Shown here: in pieces, positions 9,199-17,608 of the stretch
Layout: the number at the start of each line of letters is the position of its first letter
Numbering within the stretch: the first letter of the stretch is position 1
From: an uncultured Pelagibacteraceae bacterium
Lineage (GTDB): Bacteria; Pseudomonadota; Alphaproteobacteria; Pelagibacterales; Pelagibacteraceae
Length of the DNA: 33,141 bases
NCBI GenBank assembly: GCA_902604545.1
Contig: CACKZG010000012.1
Location: 1 to 33,141 of the forward strand
Direction: 5' to 3'
Program-made: the position numbers and the translations under genes
Notes under the pieces: model-generated
Seen by the model: only the letters and a program-made list of their open reading frames with translations
Database searches by the model: none
What the model was told of the DNA's origin: nothing

Positions 9199-10287
9199 AT
9201 GAAATTAATTTCTCTACTTAGTAATTTAAAGCCTTTATATAATTTTTTTTTATTTCTCGCTTTAATAAATATTTTCTTTTCCACAGGAAAAAGTCATGCA
9301 AAGACATTTTCTATAAATGATATTGAAATATCTACACCTTTTGAAATAAATTTTAATAAAAATAAAATTATTGATGAAGGATTTGTAAAGGCATTTAATG
9401 AACTTATTTTGTCAATTATCCAAAGTAAAGACCAGCCAAAATTAAAAAAAACATCAATTAATCAAATAAAAGGAATGATTGAAACTTTCTCAATTAAAGA
9501 GGAGAAGTTTATTGATGAGATTTATTATCTTACTTTGAATGTTTCTTTTAATAAAAAAAATATATTAGATTTATTAGAGTCAAAAAATGTATTTCCATCC
9601 TTACCTTCAAAAAAAGATTTTTTATTCATTCCTGTTTTTGTTGATCAAGATAAAAATCAAGTTTCAATGTTCTCAGAAAATAAATTATTTACTAAATGGA
9701 ATTTAGATAATAAAAAATATAGTCTTTTAAATTATATTTTACCCACACAAGATCTTGATGATTTTAGTTTAATAAAAAGAAATATTAATAATTTAGAGAC
9801 TTATGATTTCCAAGAAATTATAGATAAATACAATATTAATGATCATATAATTATGATTGTATTTAAAGACAATAATAAAATAAGAGTTTTAAATAAAATT
9901 TTTTTTAATCAAAAAAATAATTTAAAAAATTTTAATTTTATTGATGTTAATTTAAACAATGAAGAAGAAATATTTAAATTTATTGATAATATGAAAATAG
10001 TTTATGAAGATTTTTGGAAATCACAAAATCAAATTAACACCTCAGTAAAATTATCACTAAATATCTCTATAGATAATTCAAATAATATTAAAATTAGTAA
10101 ATTTGAAAAAATTCTATCTGATATGGATTTGATATATAATTTTTATATTTATAAATTTGATAACAAAAATAATTTTTATAAGGTAATTTTTAATGGTACA
10201 CCCGATAAATTTCTAGAGGTCATGAGTCATCAAAATTATAATTTTGAAATAAAAAATAAAATTTGGGTTTTAAATGATAAATCTTAA
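9199..10287 (+). CDS. Exported DUF2066-like protein of unknown function
   Basis: 362 aa with hydrophobic signal/anchor (YNFFLFLALINIFF); lies between purM and hda where alphaproteobacterial DUF2066 proteins often sit; family call needs an HMM. Confidence 0.55.
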   Translation: MKLISLLSNLKPLYNFFLFLALINIFFSTGKSHAKTFSINDIEISTPFEINFNKNKIIDEGFVKAFNELILSIIQSKDQPKLKKTSINQIKGMIETFSIKEEKFIDEIYYLTLNVSFNKKNILDLLESKNVFPSLPSKKDFLFIPVFVDQDKNQVSMFSENKLFTKWNLDNKKYSLLNYILPTQDLDDFSLIKRNINNLETYDFQEIIDKYNINDHIIMIVFKDNNKIRVLNKIFFNQKNNLKNFNFIDVNLNNEEEIFKFIDNMKIVYEDFWKSQNQINTSVKLSLNISIDNSNNIKISKFEKILSDMDLIYNFYIYKFDNKNNFYKVIFNGTPDKFLEVMSHQNYNFEIKNKIWVLNDKS

Positions 10288-10936
10288 TCAACAAATACTT
10301 AAATTTGATTATGAACAAAATTTTAAAGATCAGGATTTTTATGTTTCAAATAGCAATGAACATTCCTTTCGCCTTTTAAACAGTTGGCCAAAATGGGATA
10401 AAAATTTTATAAACTTAATTGGTGAAAAGTTTTCAGGAAAAACTCATTTAATAAATATATTTTTAGCAAAAAATAGAGGAATTAAAATTAATTCAGAGGA
10501 TATCAGTAATGATTTTCTTCAAAAAATTAAAATATATGAAAATATAATTATTGAGGATTTAACTGAAAAAATAAATGAAAACTTATTATTTTCACTTATT
10601 AATATAATAGATCAGGATAATAAATATTTGATAATAACCTCAACAATACCAATAGTTGACTTTAAATTTAAACTAAATGATCTAAGTTCAAGATCTACTA
10701 ATTTTATTTTATCTCAAATTGAAAAACCTGGTGACGATTTAATTTATGCATTAATACTAAAAAATCTTTCTGATCGTCAAATATCAATAGACCAAAAACT
10801 TATTGAATTTATAATTAAGAGAATTGATAGAACTTATGGCAAAATTTCTGATTTCATATATAAAATCGACGAAATTAGTTTAAAAAGAAAGAAACCAATC
10901 GATTTTAAAATTATTAGAGAAGCATTAGAGGTTTAA
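10274..10936 (+). CDS. hda: DnaA-related regulatory protein Hda (RIDA-type)
   Basis: 220 aa AAA+ protein, Walker A GEKFSGKT, Walker B IIIEDL, box VII-like LSSRS, and N-terminal QQILKF like a clamp-binding motif; too short for DnaA. Confidence 0.8.
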   Translation: MINLNQQILKFDYEQNFKDQDFYVSNSNEHSFRLLNSWPKWDKNFINLIGEKFSGKTHLINIFLAKNRGIKINSEDISNDFLQKIKIYENIIIEDLTEKINENLLFSLINIIDQDNKYLIITSTIPIVDFKFKLNDLSSRSTNFILSQIEKPGDDLIYALILKNLSDRQISIDQKLIEFIIKRIDRTYGKISDFIYKIDEISLKRKKPIDFKIIREALEV

Positions 10937-12721
10937 TTGAATAAATATAGAACACATAAGTGTAATGAATTAAGAAAAGAGGATGTGGATAAAAAAATTT
11001 CTCTTTCAGGTTGGATAAATAAAAAAAGAGACCATGGGAACTTATTATTTATTGATTTAAGAGATAATTATGGAATTACCCAATGTATAATTGATAAAGA
11101 TAATAAATATTTTTCTGATTTAGAAAAAATGCAATTAGAAACAGTAATTAAAGTTGAGGGGAAAGTTGTTAACAGATCTAAAGAAACAATTAATTCTGAA
11201 ATTGACACAGGTGAAATAGAGGTTGTTATTGAGAAACATGAAGTTTTAGGCACTTGTAAAGAGCTACCTATGCCAATCTTTAGTGATCAAGAATATGCAG
11301 AAGAAATAAGATTGAAATATAGATTCTTAGATTTAAGAAGAAAAAAAATTCATGAAAATATTATCTTAAGATCTAAAGTTATTTCATACATCCGAAATGA
11401 AATGACTAAATTAGGTTTTTTAGAATTTCAAACACCAATATTAACCTCATCTAGTCCAGAGGGTGCTAGAGATTTTTTAGTGCCTAGTCGTTTAAATCCA
11501 GGAAAATTTTATGCACTACCTCAAGCTCCTCAGCAATTTAAACAATTAATAATGGTTTCGGGCTTTGATAGATATTTTCAAATTGCACCTTGTTTCAGAG
11601 ATGAAGATGCAAGAGCAGACAGAAGTCCTGGCGAGTTTTATCAACTAGATTTGGAAATGTCATTTGTTGAACAAGAGGATGTATTTAATGTTGTTGAAAA
11701 GTTAATGGTTAATACATTTAAAAATTTTTCTACTAAAAAACTGATATTTGATAAATTTCCAAAGATTTCGTACAAGGAAGCAATGCTTAAATATGGTACT
11801 GATAAACCAGATTTAAGAAACCCACTGATTATAAATGATATAACTGAAATTTTTACAAGGAAAGATGTTTCATTTGAAATATTTAAAAAATTAGTAAAAT
11901 CTGGATCTAAAGTAAGGTGTATTGTTACAAAAAATACTAAAGATAAGTCCAGAAGTTTTTTTGATAATATTGATAAATGGGCTAAAGAAGAAGGTGCTTC
12001 TGGTTTAGCTTATTTTACTTTTGAAAAAGATAAAGATATTTCGGCAAAAGGCCCTATAGGAAAATTCTTTTCTCATGATGCATTGGTTGAAATCATGAAA
12101 AAAACAAACTGTGAAATAGGGGATAGTATTTTTATGGCTTGTGGAAAACAAGATGAATTAGAAAAAATTACTGCACTAGCAAGAGATAAAATTGCAAAAG
12201 ATCTAGATTTAATTGATGAAAATGTTTTCGCATTTTGCTGGATTGTAGATTATCCAATGTTTGAAAAAGATGAAACAACTAATAAAATTAAATTTAGTCA
12301 CAATCCATTTTCTATGCCACAAGGGAATTTAACTGAAGAAAATTTTGAAAAACCTCTAGATATATTAGCTTATCAATACGACATTGTTTGTAATGGTATC
12401 GAACTTTCATCGGGAGCAATAAGAAATCATAAGCCAGATCTTATGTACAAACTTTTTTCAATAGCAGGTTATGACAATAAACAAGTAGATGAAAAATTTA
12501 GTGGAATGATCAATGCACTAAGTTATGGAGCTCCACCGCATGGAGGAATTGCTCCTGGCATCGATAGGATAGTAATGTTACTAGCAAATGAAAAAAATAT
12601 AAGAGAAGTGACTATGTTCCCAATGAATCAAAATGCACAAGACTTAATGATGAAAGCTCCATCTGATGTAGGTGAAGATCAATTAAAAGAACTTGGTATA
12701 GCTTTAAAAAATAAGAAATAA
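10937..12721 (+). CDS. aspS: Aspartyl-tRNA synthetase
   Basis: MNKYRTHKCNELRKEDVDKKISLSGWINKKRDHGNLLFIDLRD, RFLDLRR, QAPQQFKQLIM, PPHGGIAPGIDRIVML; begins at a TTG right after the hda stop. Confidence 0.97.
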   Translation: MNKYRTHKCNELRKEDVDKKISLSGWINKKRDHGNLLFIDLRDNYGITQCIIDKDNKYFSDLEKMQLETVIKVEGKVVNRSKETINSEIDTGEIEVVIEKHEVLGTCKELPMPIFSDQEYAEEIRLKYRFLDLRRKKIHENIILRSKVISYIRNEMTKLGFLEFQTPILTSSSPEGARDFLVPSRLNPGKFYALPQAPQQFKQLIMVSGFDRYFQIAPCFRDEDARADRSPGEFYQLDLEMSFVEQEDVFNVVEKLMVNTFKNFSTKKLIFDKFPKISYKEAMLKYGTDKPDLRNPLIINDITEIFTRKDVSFEIFKKLVKSGSKVRCIVTKNTKDKSRSFFDNIDKWAKEEGASGLAYFTFEKDKDISAKGPIGKFFSHDALVEIMKKTNCEIGDSIFMACGKQDELEKITALARDKIAKDLDLIDENVFAFCWIVDYPMFEKDETTNKIKFSHNPFSMPQGNLTEENFEKPLDILAYQYDIVCNGIELSSGAIRNHKPDLMYKLFSIAGYDNKQVDEKFSGMINALSYGAPPHGGIAPGIDRIVMLLANEKNIREVTMFPMNQNAQDLMMKAPSDVGEDQLKELGIALKNKK

Positions 12722-12723
12722 AT

Positions 12724-13548
12724 CTATTTTTTCCCTTTTAAACTTATTTTTACGTCTGAAAGATCAACTAAATTTTTTTTATAATTATTTCTAACAAAAC
12801 CTTTACTAGTTATATCTTTTACAATTTTTAATAATTGGTTTTGATCTTCAGACTGAACTTCCTCATTTGAAGCTGGTTCGTTTCCACCAATAGACGGTGT
12901 GTGGGCTAGATCTTCTCTATTTTGATAAGAAATAGCTAGTTCTCTAAAAATGTAGTCTAGTATTGAGCTTGCGCTTAGTATTCTATCATTTCCATTTACT
13001 TTTCCAGAAGGTTCAAATTTAGTTCCAACAAATGCACTTATGAATTCGTCTAAAGGAACACCATACTGAAGACCCAAAGATACAGCGATAGCAAAGTTAT
13101 TCATTAGTGCTTTTACTAATTCTCCTTCTTTACTAGTATCAATAAAAATTTCTCCAATTTTACCATCATCGTACTCACCAGTATGTAGGTAAACTTTATG
13201 ATCTCCGATAGTAGCTTTTTGGATGTAACCTTTTCTTCTATCTGGCATTTTAAATCTTTTACCAACTCTTTCGGAGGATTTATTGTAGTTTGAAATAATG
13301 TTTTCTTTCTTTTCTAAGCTATTTTGGTTGACCTCGGTCAAAACTTCAACTTTTTTACTTTCAATAAATTTATTATTATTTGGATCAAGACTTTTTGTTT
13401 TACGATTATCAAGTTTTACGTCTAAAACTTCGAATTTCCCATCATCTCTTTTTTCAAGATTTTTTAACTCTTTTTCATTTATATCTTCTAAGTAATGATT
13501 AACTTTAAACGTACATGTGTAGTAAGTCTCAACTAAATATTTTGCCAT
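12724..13548 (-). CDS. TSCPD-domain protein resembling the C-terminus of B12-dependent ribonucleotide reductase (NrdJb-like)
   Basis: [24 protein letters not shown]...[61 protein letters not shown] matches the class II RNR C-terminal region; no catalytic barrel in the ORF. Confidence 0.8.
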   Translation of the reverse strand: MAKYLVETYYTCTFKVNHYLEDINEKELKNLEKRDDGKFEVLDVKLDNRKTKSLDPNNNKFIESKKVEVLTEVNQNSLEKKENIISNYNKSSERVGKRFKMPDRRKGYIQKATIGDHKVYLHTGEYDDGKIGEIFIDTSKEGELVKALMNNFAIAVSLGLQYGVPLDEFISAFVGTKFEPSGKVNGNDRILSASSILDYIFRELAISYQNREDLAHTPSIGGNEPASNEEVQSEDQNQLLKIVKDITSKGFVRNNYKKNLVDLSDVKISLKGKK

Positions 13549-13663
13549 TTTTATTCCAATTTAAATTTTAATTTGAATATTGAATCAATTAATTTATATA
13601 CAAATTCATATTTTAGTCTAATTTAAATTATACAATTTTTAATTGAATAAATAAAAAAATTTT

Positions 13664-14023
13664 ATGTTGACAATTTTAAAAAAAATTTTCACTTGGTGGA
13701 ATCGAGATACCTTTGGCACTAGATTAAAAACAATTTTTTTTGGAAAATTAGTTGGTAGTGATGTCTTTGGTAACAAATATTATGAAAGTAAAAATGGAAA
13801 GAGATGGGTTATTTATTCAAGTACTATTGATGCCTCTAAAATACCAGTTGAATGGTATTCTTGGATACATTTTACACCTAATAAAATAGAAAAAACTCAC
13901 GAATTTGAAAAATATGATTGGCAAAAATCTCATCAACCTAATTTAACTGGCACTGAAAAAGCTTATTATCCAAACAAAGATAAAGATGGAATCAAAAAAA
14001 AATATTCTAGTTGGAAACAATAA
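13664..14023 (+). CDS. NDUFA12-like (B17.2) complex I accessory subunit
   Basis: FTWWNRDTFGTRLKTIFFGKLVGSDVFGNKYYESKNGKRWVIYSSTIDASKIPVEWYSWIHFT. Confidence 0.92.
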   Translation: MLTILKKIFTWWNRDTFGTRLKTIFFGKLVGSDVFGNKYYESKNGKRWVIYSSTIDASKIPVEWYSWIHFTPNKIEKTHEFEKYDWQKSHQPNLTGTEKAYYPNKDKDGIKKKYSSWKQ

Positions 14024-14390
14024 AATTAATTTTTATCTTCTAGTTCTAGTTTGTTTATTTTTAATAAATTACTCATATGGAAAAGATAATACAGAAGGTG
14101 TGTTTACAGATTTAAAAATTTTAGATAAAATTAGTTCAAAAAACACCTTAGTAAAATTAAAAAATAGAGAATTAACAAGATTTAAAGATCTTTCTATAAA
14201 AAGTTTAAAGTGTAAAAATTCAGGATTTGATGATAATCCTGAAATTACAGCATATATCCAAGTCAAAGATCTTAATGATGAAAACAATAATGAAGTGTTT
14301 GTGTTTAATGGATGGATGTTTTCATCAAGCCCATCAATAACTCCATTTGATCATCCGGTATATGATGTTTGGCTTGTCAAATGCTATTAG
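13986..14390 (+). CDS. Secreted DUF2155-like protein
   Basis: Signal peptide then AYIQVKD...EVFVFNGWMFSSSPSITPFDHPVYDVWLVKCY; follows the NDUFA12-like gene as commonly seen in alphaproteobacteria. Confidence 0.8.
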   Translation: MESKKNILVGNNKINFYLLVLVCLFLINYSYGKDNTEGVFTDLKILDKISSKNTLVKLKNRELTRFKDLSIKSLKCKNSGFDDNPEITAYIQVKDLNDENNNEVFVFNGWMFSSSPSITPFDHPVYDVWLVKCY

Positions 14391-15724
14391 ACTATAGTAT
14401 CTTTATCTAACCAGCTTACATTAAAATCAGAGTTAATAAATTTTTTATGACTCAGAAGTTTTTTATGTAACGGAATAGTTGTGGTAATCCCCTCTATTAC
14501 AAATTCATCAAGAGATCTATTCATTCTTTGAATCGCCTCAGTTCTATTTCGTCCATGACAGATTAATTTACAAACCATACTATCGTAATAAGGAGTAACT
14601 TTGTATCCTTGAAAAATAGCTCCATCTACTCTTGTTCTAAAACCAGACGGTTGATGACACATACTAATAGTTCCAGGAGATGGTTGAAAGTTTTTACTTG
14701 CATCTTCTGCATTTATTCTACATTCAATCGCATGTCCTCTTGGGTTTATATCACTCTGTTTTAGAGCTGTTTCTCCAGAAAAAGCAATCCAAATTTGTTC
14801 TTTGATAATATCAATCCCAGTTACCATTTCAGTTACGGGATGTTCTACTTGTACTCTTGTATTCATTTCAAGAAAATAAAATTTTCCATCCTCATAAATA
14901 AACTCTACAGTTCCAGCACCCATATAACCAATTTTTGCAACCATTTTTACTGTTCTTTCAAATAAATCTTTTCTTATTTCATCATTTAGAACAGGGCTTG
15001 GTGTTTCCTCAATTAACTTTTGATGTCTTCTTTGGACAGAACAATCTCTTTCATGAAGGTGAACAACATTATTTTTTCCAGCTAAGATTTGAACTTCTAT
15101 ATGCCTTGGATTTTGAAAAAACTTTTCAATATAAACTTCATCATTGCCAAAGTATTTTTGAGCTTCAGATTTAGCTGTTGAAAACAACGTTTCAAATTCC
15201 TCTTCCTTATAAACTATTTTCATACCTTTACCTCCACCTCCACCTGAGGCTTTGATTAAGACTGGAAAACCAATATTCTTAGAAAGTTCTTTTGCCTCAG
15301 AAACATCTTTCACACCTCCTTCAGACCCCTCAATCACAGGTAACCCATTTTCTTTGGCTATTTTTTTTGCTTGTATTTTATCACCCATCATCTCAATATG
15401 TTTTGATGAGGCTCCAATAAAATTAATTTTATTTTCCTCTAAAATTTTTGCAAAATTTGCATTTTCAGAAAGAAAACCATATCCGGGATGAACAGCATCA
15501 GCATTTGTAAGTTCTATTGCAGACATTAATGCTGGAATATTTAAATAACTATTAGCTGGTTGATGAGAACCAATACATACACTTTCATCAGCTAGTCTTA
15601 CATGCATACTTTCCCTATCTACATCTGAATGAACAGCTACAGTAAGGATCCCCCATTCTTTACATGCTCTAATAATTCTAACTGCAATTTCCCCACGGTT
15701 TGCAATTAAAATCTTTTTAAACAT
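14387..15724 (-). CDS. accC: Acetyl-CoA carboxylase, biotin carboxylase subunit
   Basis: MFKKILIANRGEIAVRIIRACKE, KASGGGGGKGMKIV, HERDCSVQRRHQKLIEE, EMNTRVQVEHPVTEMVTG. Confidence 0.98.
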   Translation of the reverse strand: MFKKILIANRGEIAVRIIRACKEWGILTVAVHSDVDRESMHVRLADESVCIGSHQPANSYLNIPALMSAIELTNADAVHPGYGFLSENANFAKILEENKINFIGASSKHIEMMGDKIQAKKIAKENGLPVIEGSEGGVKDVSEAKELSKNIGFPVLIKASGGGGGKGMKIVYKEEEFETLFSTAKSEAQKYFGNDEVYIEKFFQNPRHIEVQILAGKNNVVHLHERDCSVQRRHQKLIEETPSPVLNDEIRKDLFERTVKMVAKIGYMGAGTVEFIYEDGKFYFLEMNTRVQVEHPVTEMVTGIDIIKEQIWIAFSGETALKQSDINPRGHAIECRINAEDASKNFQPSPGTISMCHQPSGFRTRVDGAIFQGYKVTPYYDSMVCKLICHGRNRTEAIQRMNRSLDEFVIEGITTTIPLHKKLLSHKKFINSDFNVSWLDKDTIV

Positions 15725-15727
15725 TAT

Positions 15728-16162
15728 TTATTCAAGGATAATAATAGTTTGACCAAATTCTACAGGTTGGCCATCTTCAACACAAATTTCTTTTACAATG
15801 CCATCTGCTGTAGAAGGAACATGATTCATTGTTTTCATTGCCTCAACAATCATTATTGTGTCACCTTTTTTAATTTTTTTTCCAATCTCAACAAACTTTT
15901 TAGCCCCAGGTTCTGGAGCATGATAAGCAGTTCCAATTATAGGTGAAGCAATTTCAGTTCCTGATATAATATTTTGAGTTTGATTAGGTACTGAACTTGT
16001 TGCGGGTGACGATGGTGAAATAGCTTGCGGTTGATTACTAATTGAAACATTATTTTTTGATACTTTAATCTTTGTATCCTTTTCAGTTATCTCTATTTCA
16101 GTAAGGTTAAATTCTTTTAAATAATTACTTAATTCTTGAATTATTTTTTTATCTATTTTCAT
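15728..16162 (-). CDS. accB: Biotin carboxyl carrier protein of acetyl-CoA carboxylase
   Basis: Pro/Ser linker, biotinyl domain with EAMKTM, ends GQPVEFGQTIIILE; next to accC. Confidence 0.97.
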   Translation of the reverse strand: MKIDKKIIQELSNYLKEFNLTEIEITEKDTKIKVSKNNVSISNQPQAISPSSPATSSVPNQTQNIISGTEIASPIIGTAYHAPEPGAKKFVEIGKKIKKGDTIMIVEAMKTMNHVPSTADGIVKEICVEDGQPVEFGQTIIILE

Positions 16163-16598
16163 TTTCCAAAGTCTTTTGTAATGAAATTATGGCCAAAATA
16201 TATCCTTCAGCACCTAATCCAAAAATTCCTCCAGTTACGACACCACTTATAAGTGATTTATGTCTAAATTCCTCTCTTTTATAAATGTTAGATAAATGAA
16301 TCTCGATTATTGGTTTTTTGAATAAATCTAGAGCATCTCTTATAGCAACAGAAGTATGAGTAAATGCAGCAGCATTTATAATCATGCCATCAAATTTTTT
16401 CCTAGCATCTTGAATTATATTAACAAGCTCTCCTTCAACATTAGATTGAGCAAATTCAACATCAAGACCAATTTCTTGTCCTTTTTTAGAGCAATTCTCT
16501 TTAAGTTGGTCAAACGTAGTTGATCCATATTGTGATTGTTCTCTTTCTCCTAATAGATTAAGATTTGGACCATTAATAATAATTATTTTATTATTCAT
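16149..16598 (-). CDS. aroQ: 3-dehydroquinate dehydratase, type II
   Basis: IIINGPNLNLLGEREQSQYG, SNVEGELVNIIQ, INAAAFTHTSVAIRDAL, EIHLSNIYKREEFRHKS. Confidence 0.98.
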   Translation of the reverse strand: MNNKIIIINGPNLNLLGEREQSQYGSTTFDQLKENCSKKGQEIGLDVEFAQSNVEGELVNIIQDARKKFDGMIINAAAFTHTSVAIRDALDLFKKPIIEIHLSNIYKREEFRHKSLISGVVTGGIFGLGAEGYILAIISLQKTLENENR

Positions 16599-16614
16599 TC
16601 AGCATTTATATACG

Positions 16615-16833
16615 ATGAAAAAAATAAAAAAAATAAAAATTAAAATAAATGGTAAAATCAAATCTATAACTCAAGATTCTAACCTCTCTATAATGTTAAA
16701 AAATCTAAAAATACCGTTAAATAAAGTAGCAATCGAGCTTAATGAAGAAATAATAGATAAAAAAAAAATTAATAAAATAAAATTAAATAAAAATGATAAA
16801 ATTGAAATAGTTCATTTTATTGGAGGTGGTTAA
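16615..16833 (+). CDS. thiS: Sulfur carrier protein ThiS
   Basis: 72 aa ubiquitin-like protein ending IVHFIGGG; directly upstream of thiG. Confidence 0.93.
   Translation: MKKIKKIKIKINGKIKSITQDSNLSIMLKNLKIPLNKVAIELNEEIIDKKKINKIKLNKNDKIEIVHFIGGG
16822..16827 (+). promoter_or_regulatory. Shine-Dalgarno GGAGGT for thiG, embedded in the thiS Gly-Gly codons
   Basis: GGA GGT codes the conserved ThiS Gly-Gly and lies 7 nt before TTG 16835. Confidence 0.75.
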
Positions 16834-16834
16834 T

Positions 16835-17608
16835 TTGAAAAAAGATAGCCTAATTATTGCAAATAAAAAATTTAATTCCAGATTAATTGTTGGAACAGGA
16901 AAATATAAAAGTATGTCTGAGTGTGCAAAAGCAATTAAACTGTCTGAGGCAGAAATCGTAACAGTTGCTGTAAGAAGGGTCAATATTTCAGATAAAAGTA
17001 AGCCTTTACTCATGGATTATATTGATCCAAAAAAAATTACATATTTACCCAATACAGCTGGATGTTTTAATTCAAAAGAAGCTTTGAGAACTTTAAGATT
17101 AGCTAGAGAAATAGGTGGTTGGAAGTTAGTTAAATTAGAAGTTTTGGGAGATAAAAAAAACTTGTTTCCTGACATGATAGAAACTTTAAAATCAACAGAA
17201 GTTTTAGCTAAAGAGGGTTTTAAGGTTATGGTTTACTGCAATGATGATCCTTTAATGGCTAAGCGTCTAGAGAATTCAGGCGCTGACGCAATAATGCCTT
17301 TAGCTGCACCAATTGGATCAGGACTAGGCATTCAAAACAAAATTAACATTCAAATAATTAGGAAACAAACCAAACTTCCATTAATTATTGATGCTGGTTT
17401 AGGCCAAGCTTCAGACGCAACAATTGCTATGGAGTTAGGATGTGATGGAGTACTTGTTAATACAGCGATTGCAAAAGCAAAAAAACCTTTTGAAATGGCA
17501 CTTGCTTTTAAAAATGCTGTTATTTCTGGTAGACAATCCTACAAATCTGGAAGAATAGACAAAATTTTGATGGGTAATCCATCATCTCCATCAAAAGGGA
17601 TTATTTAG
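16835..17608 (+). CDS. thiG: Thiazole synthase
   Basis: NSRLIVGTGKYKS, VTVAVRRVN, YLPNTAGCFNSKEALR, KLEVLGD, APIGSGLGIQN, IIDAGLGQASDATIAMELGCDGVLVNTAIA. The ORF track starts at TTG 16820 inside thiS; TTG 16835 with GGAGGT is preferred. Confidence 0.97.
   Translation: MKKDSLIIANKKFNSRLIVGTGKYKSMSECAKAIKLSEAEIVTVAVRRVNISDKSKPLLMDYIDPKKITYLPNTAGCFNSKEALRTLRLAREIGGWKLVKLEVLGDKKNLFPDMIETLKSTEVLAKEGFKVMVYCNDDPLMAKRLENSGADAIMPLAAPIGSGLGIQNKINIQIIRKQTKLPLIIDAGLGQASDATIAMELGCDGVLVNTAIAKAKKPFEMALAFKNAVISGRQSYKSGRIDKILMGNPSSPSKGII

Noticed and set aside
16599-16834. TPP riboswitch upstream of thiS-thiG
   Set aside because: Only 16 bp before thiS and no THI-box-like conserved sequence seen by eye.
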